From positions 1 to 51,325 of the forward strand of contig JAEEVL010000025.1 in NCBI GenBank assembly GCA_016290875.1: a stretch of DNA of 51,325 nucleotides. Reading direction: 5' to 3'. Shown here one piece after another: positions 26,827 through 34,105 of this stretch; within the stretch, counting starts at the first letter, position 1, and each line of letters starts with the position of its first letter. The notes under the pieces are model-generated. The model was not told where the DNA came from. It worked only from the letters and a program-made list of their open reading frames with translations, and did no database searches. This stretch comes from Ruminococcus sp. (GTDB lineage Bacteria; Bacillota; Clostridia; Oscillospirales; Ruminococcaceae). The position numbers and the translations under genes are program-made.

Positions 26827-27303
26827 TTATTCAAAATCCATATACAGCTTTACAAAGGCGATGTCCGACAGAGGGAATTTTATCTCGTTTCCACTCTCGT
26901 CTATAACGGAAACGCCCTCCTTATCAGCGCCTGCCAGAACCGCTGTTATCTCTTTTTCGCCGTTTGTTTCTCTGATAAAGCGTATTCTCACCTTATCTCC
27001 CTGACACACCTCAAAATGTTCTTCCTTGACGAGATCTCTCTCCAGACCTGCGGAGCCGACTTCGAGGATATAGCTCTGATCGACGGGGTCCTTCTCGTCG
27101 AGGAGCTTGCTGATAGGAGCGGTAGCGCGTTCGCAGTCGTTGATAGAGATACCCTCGTCCTGGTCAATGAATACCCTGAGGTACCACAGAGCGCCTTCCT
27201 TCTCATAGCACACATCCCACAGATAGTAGCCGAGCTCGTCGGTAATAGGTCTGATAAGGTCATAGACCTTCTGTTCCGTGCCGCCGAATTTCTTGAACTT
27301 CAT
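26827..27303 (-). CDS. rimP: Ribosome maturation factor RimP
   Basis: 158 residues. Key motifs are GYYLWDVCYEKEGALWYLRVFID, ISINDCERATAPISKLLD and the signature LEVGSAGLERDL, followed by a C-terminal SH3-like domain. RimP assists 30S assembly. It is the first gene of the nusA-infB operon. The ribosome site AAAGGA lies in a small GTCC-GTAAA-GGAC hairpin about 10 bases before the ATG. Confidence 0.95.
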   Translation of the reverse strand: MKFKKFGGTEQKVYDLIRPITDELGYYLWDVCYEKEGALWYLRVFIDQDEGISINDCERATAPISKLLDEKDPVDQSYILEVGSAGLERDLVKEEHFEVCQGDKVRIRFIRETNGEKEITAVLAGADKEGVSVIDESGNEIKFPLSDIAFVKLYMDFE

Positions 27304-27369
27304 AAGCAGTCTGTCCTTTACGGACTCTCTCCTTTCCTTGCTGTTATGTCTAATAGTCCTCTATACAAA

Positions 27370-27397
27370 CGAAAGACCGGAAGTTTCCGGTCTTTCG
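27370..27397 (-). promoter_or_regulatory. Strong hairpin in the rimP-nusA leader
   Basis: A perfect 13-bp inverted repeat, CGAAAGACCGGAA with TTCCGGTCTTTCG, with only 2 bases between the arms. It begins about 15 bases after the predicted start of transcription and ends 66 bases before rimP. It is followed by TTTG rather than a long T run, so it is at best a weak terminator. It may act in attenuation, processing or RNA stability. Confidence 0.7.
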
Positions 27398-27418
27398 CTT
27401 TAACTATCATCATTACAT

Positions 27419-27447
27419 ATTATAACACCTCTTTACGGAAAAATCAA
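27419..27447 (-). promoter_or_regulatory. Promoter of the rimP-nusA-infB operon
   Basis: TTGATT (27442-27447), 17-base spacer, perfect TATAAT (27419-27424) on the minus strand, about 115 bases before the rimP start. The region 27304-27624 otherwise holds only the leader hairpin and the divergent promoter of the solute-binding protein gene. Confidence 0.88.
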
Positions 27448-27537
27448 GTGTTTTCAGAAATTTTTTCACGATTTTCCGAGTTTTTTTGCCCCACTCTCCG
27501 CAAAAGCTCTCAGCTGCCCCGTCAAAAGCTGCCGTCC

Positions 27538-27567
27538 TTGACAATATCGGCTGTTTTGTAGTATAAT
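27538..27567 (+). promoter_or_regulatory. Promoter of the solute-binding lipoprotein gene
   Basis: Perfect TTGACA (27538-27543) and perfect TATAAT (27562-27567) with an 18-base spacer, about 50 bases before the start codon. Confidence 0.88.
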
Positions 27568-27624
27568 GTAGGTTGACGCAAACGCGCCGGACAAGCTCCG
27601 GAGCATTCCTGAAAGGGGTAAAAT

Positions 27625-29025
27625 ATGAAAAGAACAAAAAGGATGATAGCAGGACTGCTCGCAGTCACAGCGCTGGCAGCAGTTCCCTCATGCAGCAAAA
27701 AAGGCGGCAGCTCATCAGCACCCGAAACAACAGCTGTTTCAACAGAAGCGACTACATCGGCGCTTGACGCAGCCAAAGGCAGTATGGACATCGTATGGCT
27801 GTCAGACTACGACCTCAACACAGCAGCAGACGGAAAGCCAGCCGCTGCTCTTGAAGTTTTCCAGCAGCAGTACGGCGGAAAAGTTGAATACATCTACGCA
27901 GACCACGCCATGCTCTCCTCCGTGCTCGAAGCAAGGATAAAAGCCGGCGAAGAAGTGGATATGGTCCCCTACATCGAAGGCTGCTTCCCCGAGAACGCAG
28001 CAAACGGCTACTATGCTCCGCTCGACCAGTATTATGAAGACATGGGCATGAACGTCCCCGGACTCTGGGACGACATCAAGGACGTATCAGAGCAGTTCAA
28101 ATTCAACGGCCAGCACTACGTAATGCCTTACAGCTTATCCGATCCGCTGCTCATAACATACAGCCGCAAAATGATACAGGACGAAGGCCTCGAGGATCCC
28201 TACACACTCTATCAGGAGGGCAAATGGGACTGGAACGCATTCACCTCTATGATGGACAAGTTCGTCGAAAACGCCAACGGTACAAGAAGATACGGTATCA
28301 ACGGCTGGTTCGGACAGGCAGCTCTCATTTCATCAGGCTCTCCCATCGTAAAATATGACGGCACAGTATTCAGTTCAAATCTCTCTGACGAAAAGCTCAA
28401 CCAGGCAGGTCAGCTCATGGAGAGCGTAGCCGGCAAGCAGCTCTACACAAAGGGCTGGCGCGACTGCTTCCCGACAGATCAGTCAACGCTCTTCTATGCG
28501 ATGGGTGACTGGGCACTCGGCGGTTCAAATGCAAGGAATCTGGAAATGGACCTTATGATAGTTCCTTTCCCCAAGGCTCCTGACTCCGACAAATACTACC
28601 TCAGCTGCAATTTCAATGCAAAAATGCTCACAGCAAACTCTTTAAAGGGTAAGGCTGTTGCAAGATATATCATGTGTGAACGCTACGTCGCTACTTCCGA
28701 AAAGGCACGCACCGCCGACAAGGAAAGAGCTCTTGCTCAGCTCAAAACCGGAAACGGCGCAGACAAGCACTACATCACCGAAGAGCAGTACAACGCGCTC
28801 CGGTCATACCTTGATCCTAAGAACATCACCCCCGTATTCGATTACGCAAGCGGCATGGGCGAAAAGGTCAGTGGAAACGGTATGTACAACTATGAGACAC
28901 GCGGCGTTATGCAGAACCTCACAACCGCTCTCCTCGACGGTAACGGCGGAATAACTTCCTGGGCAGAGCTTAAGGAAAGCGTTTCACCCACTCTCGATGC
29001 TGAGATAGCCAGATACAACAAATAA
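27625..29025 (+). CDS. Extracellular solute-binding lipoprotein (family 1, sugar-type)
   Basis: 466 residues. A lipoprotein signal with lipobox AVPSC is followed by a Ser/Thr linker. The mature protein has the type-1 solute-binding fold: DIVWLSDYDLNTAADG at the start, EVDMVPYIEGC, YAPLDQYYEDMG, YVMPYSLSDPLLITYSRKMIQDEGLEDPYTL and GKWDWNAFTSMMDKF, ending in EEQYNALRSYLDP. Such proteins feed oligosaccharides to ABC permeases. No permease or ATPase gene lies beside it, so it may serve a transporter elsewhere or act as a sensor. GAAAGGGG precedes the ATG. Confidence 0.88.
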   Translation: MKRTKRMIAGLLAVTALAAVPSCSKKGGSSSAPETTAVSTEATTSALDAAKGSMDIVWLSDYDLNTAADGKPAAALEVFQQQYGGKVEYIYADHAMLSSVLEARIKAGEEVDMVPYIEGCFPENAANGYYAPLDQYYEDMGMNVPGLWDDIKDVSEQFKFNGQHYVMPYSLSDPLLITYSRKMIQDEGLEDPYTLYQEGKWDWNAFTSMMDKFVENANGTRRYGINGWFGQAALISSGSPIVKYDGTVFSSNLSDEKLNQAGQLMESVAGKQLYTKGWRDCFPTDQSTLFYAMGDWALGGSNARNLEMDLMIVPFPKAPDSDKYYLSCNFNAKMLTANSLKGKAVARYIMCERYVATSEKARTADKERALAQLKTGNGADKHYITEEQYNALRSYLDPKNITPVFDYASGMGEKVSGNGMYNYETRGVMQNLTTALLDGNGGITSWAELKESVSPTLDAEIARYNK

Positions 29026-29033
29026 ACTCTGAA

Positions 29034-29066
29034 AACGTCCGGAAGAACATTTTTCGGGCGTTTTTT
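29034..29066 (+). terminator. Intrinsic terminator after the solute-binding gene
   Basis: AACGTCCG pairs with CGGGCGTT (one G-U), 29034-29041 with 29055-29062, followed by a T run. Confidence 0.75.
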
Positions 29067-29140
29067 GTGCAAGCGCTACAAAAAACAGCCGTCCGTATAC
29101 TGCAAAGCGCATAAAATTCCGCGGATATTTGCAAAAATAC

Positions 29141-29169
29141 GTGACATCTTTAGGTAATTGTGTTATAAT
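29141..29169 (+). promoter_or_regulatory. Promoter of the VanY-type carboxypeptidase gene
   Basis: GTGACA (29141-29146), 17-base spacer, perfect TATAAT (29164-29169), about 65 bases before the start codon. Confidence 0.8.
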
Positions 29170-29235
29170 GTTATCAGAGTTTTTGTACTCACAGACTATT
29201 TCCCTAATAATAAGAAAAGGAAGGGACTAACTGAT

Positions 29236-30513
29236 ATGGACAACAGAAATTACAACAACTACAACAGCGGACCACAGCGTCCCCGTAAGAGAAAAAGAGT
29301 CTCAAAGGACACTCTTCGCAAAAGACAGCTTACAGCTCTCTTTGTTATCGCATTAATAGTGCTTATCTTTGTAGTAGTAATCGCAAAGGCGTGCAGCAAG
29401 GGCAGCAGCAAGGTCGGAGATACCAAGCCTGCTGACGGAACTACCACAACCACAAGCGCTGTAACAACGCTTGCTCCGCAGACAACTGCACCGGAGACCG
29501 TACTTACAACCACAACGATAGTAACCGGTTCAAACGATCCCGAAAAGGGCTTCAAGCTGGACAAGTACAGCGTTTACATCAACATAGGTGAAAGCGGCAT
29601 CGCGTACGTACAGCAGTACCCCGAGGGTTCATCCGAAGCAGATGAGGTATGGAAGTCCTCAGATGAAAAGATCGCAACCGTTGACGCATACGGCCACATC
29701 GTCGGCGTATCAGGCGGTGAGTGCTACGTAACACTTTCAGCCAAGAACAATCCTACACAGGAAGTAATGATCAAGGTAGTCGTTGCCGGAGCACCTGCAG
29801 CTAACAATGCTCAGCAGCAGGGAAACAACACTCCCCTCAGCGACGACAAGAAAACTGACGATAAGAAGACCGAAGATGGCAATAAACCCGGCACGGATGA
29901 CAAAAAGCCTGCCGAGACAGAAAAGAAACAGGAAACACCCGAGCCTCAGCCTTTGGCTGAGGCTCCTGCTCCCTCTAAGATAAATGACTCCTCAGCGCAC
30001 TATGAGGGAAACGTCCTTATCGTAAACAAGAGCTATCCAATTTCTTCCAGCTATAACCCGGGTGGACTCGATCCCACCTGCAGCGAATGGTTCAACAAGC
30101 TCACACAGGATTCCGCGAAAGAAGGACTCAACATCTACTTTGCCTCAGGCTTCCGAAGCTATGAGTATCAGAGTCAGATATACAACAACTATGTAGCAAA
30201 CTACGGCCAGTCAAGCGCCGATACATTCTCTGCCCGTCCCGGACACTCAGAGCATCAGACAGGACTTGCTATTGACGTAAACACCATTGACGATTCATTT
30301 GCAGGAACTCCGGAAGCTATATGGCTTGCCGACAACTGCTACAAATACGGCTTTATAATCCGTTACCCCAAGGGTAAGGACAGCATCACCGGTTACAAGT
30401 ACGAACCTTGGCATATCCGCTATGTAGGCTATGAGACAGCGAAAAAAGTACACGACGCCGGAGAGAACATGACACTCGAAGAGCTCTACGGAATTAATTC
30501 ACAATATTCATAA
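29236..30513 (+). CDS. Membrane-anchored D-alanyl-D-alanine carboxypeptidase (VanY family) with Ig-like domain
   Basis: 425 residues. The Asn/Tyr- and Lys/Arg-rich cytoplasmic N-terminus (about 35 residues) and one membrane helix (about 36-60) show type II topology. After a Thr-rich linker comes a BIG2-like domain (about 115-190; VWKSSDEKIATVDAYGHIVGVSGG), then a Lys/Asp/Glu linker. The C-terminal VanY domain carries SGFRSYEYQSQIYNNYV, SARPGHSEHQTGLAIDV with His and Asp zinc ligands, and EPWHIRYVG with the third ligand. It trims D-Ala from peptidoglycan stems. The ATG at 29236 has GGAAGGG upstream. Confidence 0.92.
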   Translation: MDNRNYNNYNSGPQRPRKRKRVSKDTLRKRQLTALFVIALIVLIFVVVIAKACSKGSSKVGDTKPADGTTTTTSAVTTLAPQTTAPETVLTTTTIVTGSNDPEKGFKLDKYSVYINIGESGIAYVQQYPEGSSEADEVWKSSDEKIATVDAYGHIVGVSGGECYVTLSAKNNPTQEVMIKVVVAGAPAANNAQQQGNNTPLSDDKKTDDKKTEDGNKPGTDDKKPAETEKKQETPEPQPLAEAPAPSKINDSSAHYEGNVLIVNKSYPISSSYNPGGLDPTCSEWFNKLTQDSAKEGLNIYFASGFRSYEYQSQIYNNYVANYGQSSADTFSARPGHSEHQTGLAIDVNTIDDSFAGTPEAIWLADNCYKYGFIIRYPKGKDSITGYKYEPWHIRYVGYETAKKVHDAGENMTLEELYGINSQYS

Positions 30514-30518
30514 AAAGC

Positions 30519-30556
30519 AACAGGCGACCCTTTACGGATCGCCTGTTTTCTTTATT
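30519..30556. terminator. Bidirectional terminator between the VanY gene and the 34-residue ORF
   Basis: AACAGGCGA and TCGCCTGTT (30519-30527 with 30539-30547) form a 9-bp stem. T-rich runs follow on both strands (TTTTCTTTATT rightward, GCTTTTTATG leftward). It lies 5 bases after the VanY stop and about 9 bases after the stop of the convergent 34-residue ORF. Confidence 0.85.
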
Positions 30557-30660
30557 CACTGAGTAGGAAGCTCAAGGTCTCTGACCGGACTTGTTGTTAT
30601 AACATCCTCGTTATCGAATTCAATTATCTCCACTTCGGGAGCTGTATACTTATCTCTCAT
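30556..30660 (-). CDS. 34-residue peptide ORF downstream of the DUF285 gene
   Basis: A short reading frame encoding MRDKYTAPEVEIIEF, an acidic DNEDVITTSP core and an LELPTQ C-terminus. GGAG lies 8 bases before the ATG, and the start is 12 bases after the DUF285 stop, so the two are almost certainly cotranscribed; a terminator follows. There is no signal peptide or cysteine. The pattern of a basic start, a Pro-Glu-hydrophobic strand and an acidic D/E-D-V-I-T-T-S core looks like short conserved peptides I associate with Clostridia, but I cannot name a family or function. It could be a precursor peptide, a regulator or a small partner protein. Confidence 0.7.
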   Translation of the reverse strand: MRDKYTAPEVEIIEFDNEDVITTSPVRDLELPTQ

Positions 30661-30672
30661 TGTAATTACTCC

Positions 30673-32466
30673 TTATATATTTTTTATGGAATCCAAGTAA
30701 GCGATAGCTTTATTGCCGTAGACATTAAGTGCCTTCAGAACATCTTTGAGTTTTTCATCTGTATCAGGATTTTCAAAGGCACGCTTTGTATATAAGTAAC
30801 CGGGTGAAATAGTTTTTTCAACGTAGGACTCAGACTCTTTATCCTGGTATACTATTCTGTAATTATAAAGGAACTCATAAGCATTAAACGAAGGAACTTC
30901 ATAGTATTCACCGTTTTTGCTGACGCCCTTTATTGCGTGTGCTTCATCGGATGTCAATTCATCGACCATATTATGGTTACAGCTTTCCATCGGTTTATCA
31001 AAATAGATTCTCATTGTAGTACCCGAGTACAGTGTAAGAGAGATCTTGCCGTCGATATCATCAGGAGAGGTAGCCATAAATATCAGATCTTCAATTTTAT
31101 TTATACCGTCTATTCCTTTTATCTCGTGATCTTTATTTTCAAAATAATTCTCTGAAGCCTTGCAATAGTTATCGAGAGCAGAAACGAGTTCTTTAAGCTC
31201 TTTTGTTTCTGAAGTTTTTTCAGAGATCTCTGCGATATATTCATTTACAGAATAATCGATAAAACCGTCAGCGTCTATTTCATTATTTGAATCATAAACC
31301 TCTATCGGAGTTGTATCGTCTTCACCGTAAAAAGCAACGCTTACCTTTTCGTCTGCCTGATCGGAATCGATATCATAGGTCAGCTTATAAGTATCCTTAT
31401 ATTCATCATCTTCATAGTGTCTTCCGCCTTCAATAGCAGCAGCGTTTAAAACTACTTTTCCGTTAGGTCCGTCAAGAACGGCTTTCTTGACATTTGAAGG
31501 CACCTCTGCGTAAAAGTTAACGCCTATTTTACCGCCGAGTGAAATACTTGCACCCTTGACAGCTGCTGTTTCTGTATGAACAGCCGGAGAAACGTATGTT
31601 AAGAATCCCGGCTTGTCATCGACTCCATCCGGATGCGCATAGGTATGATTATACCCCTGAGCTCCATTGCATTTTGTACCATTACCGCCGACAAGCTTTT
31701 CACTGCCTTTGAACATCTCGCTGCTAGAATTAACAGCATCAGTAGACCAACCATTTGAAACATATATCTTTTCCATACGTTTTAAGAGATTAAACATACT
31801 ACCCATATTTGTCACATTCGCAGTGTTAAATGTACTCAGATCAAGACTGCGAAGATGATAGCATTGAGCAAACATTTGATTCATATTAGTAACATTACTT
31901 GTATCAAATGAATGAAGATTCAGCGAGCGAATGTTTTTGCATCCAGCAAACATCCTCTGCATATTTGAAACGTTTCTTGTATCAAAGCTGCTTACATCTA
32001 AAGAAGTAAGAGAACCACAACTTTCGAACATTCGGCCCATATTGGTGACATTGCTTGTATTAAAACTGCTGATGTTCAATGATGTCATATTGCGTTGATA
32101 GTAAAACATACTTTCCATATTTGTGACTTCGGAGGTATCGGCATTGCTGAGGTCGATCTCGAGAACTTTTCCGATATTACCGTTGCTGAATAAATCAGAA
32201 GAATCAGCCGGAAGCACTGTTCCCTGCTCACATACTATTTTCTCCGCCTTGAATTTGTACTCATTTAATAGTTCTTTTGTGATCCTGCCGCTGAGCGTAA
32301 GCACACCTGTTTCTTCATTTAAAACCGCACTTCCTTCATCATCAGCAGCTGCTGTAGTAACAGCCGGCTGGAATATACTCTTTCCGCCCAAAGCGACCGG
32401 AGCGCCGCCAACGATAGTCAGCGCGAGAGCTGCTGCCATCGTTTTTTTCAACACCTTATTTTTCAT
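30673..32466 (-). CDS. Secreted DUF285 (BspA-like) repeat protein
   Basis: 597 residues with a cleavable-looking signal peptide (KKTMAAALALTIVGGAPVALG). Residues about 100-235 are roughly five tandem repeats of 23-25 residues with core S-F-[DN]-T-x-N-V-[TS]-N-M-x-x-M-F, the DUF285 signature of surface proteins. A second domain begins near residue 300 (VKGASISLGGKIGVNFYAEV) and runs to the C-terminus; I do not recognise it. No sortase motif or membrane anchor is seen. The gene is visibly more AT-rich than its neighbours. Its leader holds an attenuator-like hairpin. AAGGAGG precedes the ATG. Confidence 0.85.
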   Translation of the reverse strand: MKNKVLKKTMAAALALTIVGGAPVALGGKSIFQPAVTTAAADDEGSAVLNEETGVLTLSGRITKELLNEYKFKAEKIVCEQGTVLPADSSDLFSNGNIGKVLEIDLSNADTSEVTNMESMFYYQRNMTSLNISSFNTSNVTNMGRMFESCGSLTSLDVSSFDTRNVSNMQRMFAGCKNIRSLNLHSFDTSNVTNMNQMFAQCYHLRSLDLSTFNTANVTNMGSMFNLLKRMEKIYVSNGWSTDAVNSSSEMFKGSEKLVGGNGTKCNGAQGYNHTYAHPDGVDDKPGFLTYVSPAVHTETAAVKGASISLGGKIGVNFYAEVPSNVKKAVLDGPNGKVVLNAAAIEGGRHYEDDEYKDTYKLTYDIDSDQADEKVSVAFYGEDDTTPIEVYDSNNEIDADGFIDYSVNEYIAEISEKTSETKELKELVSALDNYCKASENYFENKDHEIKGIDGINKIEDLIFMATSPDDIDGKISLTLYSGTTMRIYFDKPMESCNHNMVDELTSDEAHAIKGVSKNGEYYEVPSFNAYEFLYNYRIVYQDKESESYVEKTISPGYLYTKRAFENPDTDEKLKDVLKALNVYGNKAIAYLDSIKNI

Positions 32467-32483
32467 TTCTTTTCCTCCTTAGA

Positions 32484-32534
32484 ATAAATAAAAAAGCGCA
32501 TCACACAGGACACAAATATCCTGTGTTATACGCT
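32484..32534 (-). terminator. Intrinsic terminator in the DUF285 leader (attenuator candidate)
   Basis: On the minus strand a 16-position stem with one mismatch, 32495-32510 paired with 32519-32534 (ACACAGGA opposite TCCTGTGT at its top), is followed by TTTTTTATTTATT. It ends within about 10 bases of the DUF285 ribosome site and lies downstream of a good promoter. It therefore either stops read-through from upstream or controls DUF285 itself. Confidence 0.85.
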
Positions 32535-32570
32535 TATAAGCAATATTAGATCTATGACAAAAGACAGCTT

Positions 32571-32593
32571 TCCTGTATTTTGAAATATACAGG
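32571..32593 (-). promoter_or_regulatory. First leader hairpin of the DUF285 gene, possible anti-terminator
   Basis: CCTGTAT (minus strand, 32587-32593) pairs with ATACAGG (32572-32578). The same arms can pair with the terminator arms instead: CCTGT with ACAGG of the 5' arm, and ATACAGGA with TCCTGTGT of the 3' arm. This four-segment arrangement is typical of attenuators. No known riboswitch class was recognised. Confidence 0.5.
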
Positions 32594-32602
32594 TATAAAT
32601 CA

Positions 32603-32630
32603 ACTATACATACTGCTGATCTCATGTCAA
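32603..32630 (-). promoter_or_regulatory. Promoter of the DUF285 gene
   Basis: Perfect TTGACA (32625-32630), 16-base spacer, TATAGT (32603-32608) on the minus strand. It lies upstream of the leader hairpins, giving a leader of roughly 130 bases. Confidence 0.75.
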
Positions 32631-32701
32631 TTCCCCTAAAAAAATGATTTTCTTATTTTTACTGCCCAGAGGCATACCCCATCAACACCGGATAACAGTG
32701 T

Positions 32702-34033
32702 TCAATCATCATTCTCTTCAGGCTCTTCTGTCGCAGAAGCTATTTTTTCCACCCTGCAGGCTTCTATTCTGTGGTGACGGATAGCAACTATTTCTACACG
32801 CAGACCGTCAGCCTCGAAGGCGATCTGAGTCCCCTCACGCGGAACATCTCCGAGCTCGTCGATGACGTAGCCGCCAAAGGTCTCAAAATTATCAGCCGGA
32901 ATTGATATATCGAGCTCATCGCTCACTTCTGCGATCGTAGCTGTACCGGGTATGAGCCACATATTATCGCCGGTCTTCTCGATATGCGGCTGAGGAACAT
33001 CGTCCTCGTCATCGGAGAATTCTCCGACAAGCTGTTCCACAAGATCGGTTACCGTAATAATACCGCTCATTCCGCCGTATTCATCAACAACTACCGCAAA
33101 GTGATCCGAACCGCTCTGCTTCATCTGTTCAAAGAGCCTGTCCGCCTTCATATTCTCATGTACGAAATACGGTTCACGGACTGCATTTTTCATAATGTTT
33201 TCACGGCTCTTGTCATCAAGACGGAAATAATCCTTCGCATCGAGCACGCCGGTAACATTATCGACGCTCTCGCCGCAGACAGGAAACACAGAATGTCTGG
33301 TACGGTGGATAGTCTCCTCCCAGACCTCGGTAGTGTCGGCTTCCCACAGCACAGATACCTCTGTACGGTGAGTGCAGACCTGTCCGGCAGTCATATCGTC
33401 AAAGGCGAATACGTTCTTGATGATACGGTTCTCGTCCTCGTCGATAGTACCCTTTTCTGCGCCCGCATCGGACATCATGAGTATCTCTTCTTCTGTAACG
33501 GTATCCTCAGCATCCTTAGGATCGACTCCTATGAGCCTGAGCAAGCCGTTTGACACCGCATTTGCTATAAGCACTGCCGGTGCGAAGAAAGCTGCAATAA
33601 TTACAGCAGGCAGACTCATTCTCAGAGCTGCTTTTTCCGGATCTTTCATAGCCGCTCCCTTTGGAAGAAGAATGCCGAAGGTAAGCAGAACAACGGTAAA
33701 CAGCAGCACCATGACAGCAATGACAGCTGCTTTAACGATGCCTGTCGGCACACCGCCGAACTTATCCTCAACTGCTCCGGAAGCAAGCTTAGCAAAATCA
33801 TATGACAGAAATGCCGAACCGAGAGCCGCAGCAAATACAGAAGCTGTTCTCATAGCCTCCATAAAGCGTGCCGGCTTTGCGGTCAGCTTTTTAAGGCGGA
33901 CGGCGCGTTTGTCGCCGCCCGCCGCAATTTTTTCAAGCTGTGGATCGCTGATCGCAATTACTGCTGTCTCGGTATAAGTAAATACCGCAGCTATCACGAT
34001 CAGAAGTATTTGCAGGATTATCCGAGCTGTCAT
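32702..34033 (-). CDS. CNNM/CorC-type (hemolysin family) membrane protein with CBS domains
   Basis: 443 residues. The N-terminal DUF21/CNNM membrane domain has four hydrophobic segments: residues 1-25, about 60-85, 102-125 and 135-165. It is followed by GAEKGTIDEDENRIIKNVFAFDD, a CBS pair (about 205-335; HFAVVVDEYGGMSGIITVTDLVEQLVGE) and a C-terminal CorC_HlyC domain (NMWLIPGTATIAEVSDELDI...FETFGGYVIDELG). Relatives transport or regulate Mg2+ or Co2+. The ATG overlaps the stop of a 17-codon ORF, and its GGGGGA ribosome site lies in a hairpin with TCCCC. Confidence 0.9.
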   Translation of the reverse strand: MTARIILQILLIVIAAVFTYTETAVIAISDPQLEKIAAGGDKRAVRLKKLTAKPARFMEAMRTASVFAAALGSAFLSYDFAKLASGAVEDKFGGVPTGIVKAAVIAVMVLLFTVVLLTFGILLPKGAAMKDPEKAALRMSLPAVIIAAFFAPAVLIANAVSNGLLRLIGVDPKDAEDTVTEEEILMMSDAGAEKGTIDEDENRIIKNVFAFDDMTAGQVCTHRTEVSVLWEADTTEVWEETIHRTRHSVFPVCGESVDNVTGVLDAKDYFRLDDKSRENIMKNAVREPYFVHENMKADRLFEQMKQSGSDHFAVVVDEYGGMSGIITVTDLVEQLVGEFSDDEDDVPQPHIEKTGDNMWLIPGTATIAEVSDELDISIPADNFETFGGYVIDELGDVPREGTQIAFEADGLRVEIVAIRHHRIEACRVEKIASATEEPEENDD

Positions 34034-34083
34034 AACAGCATCCCCCTTTCTCGGGGACTGCCGCCGTCAGTTCCGCCCTCCAT
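34030..34083 (-). CDS. 17-codon upstream ORF coupled to the CNNM gene
   Basis: A short ORF encoding MEGGTDGGSPRERGMLL with a strong ribosome site (CGGAGGT, 7 bases before the ATG). Its TGA overlaps the CNNM start as ATGA. Translating it would melt the TCCCC/GGGGGA hairpin that covers the CNNM ribosome site. That fits a coupling leader rather than a functional peptide. Confidence 0.5.
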   Translation of the reverse strand: MEGGTDGGSPRERGMLL

Positions 34084-34105
34084 TTAATGCACCTCCGCAG
34101 TTCAA

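Noticed and set aside
26656..27561. Plus-strand frame of 301 codons over nusA/rimP
   Set aside because: Overlaps two certain genes, the rimP promoter and the leader hairpin; no ribosome site or domain.
31761..32166. Tandem repeats in the DUF285 gene considered as a CRISPR-like array
   Set aside because: Repeats are protein-level (about 24 residues), imperfect at DNA level and contiguous, with no spacers. No cas genes nearby.
32484..32630. DUF285 leader as a cyclic-di-GMP, preQ1 or T-box element
   Set aside because: None of the conserved cores of these classes is present. Only an attenuator-like pairing pattern can be supported.
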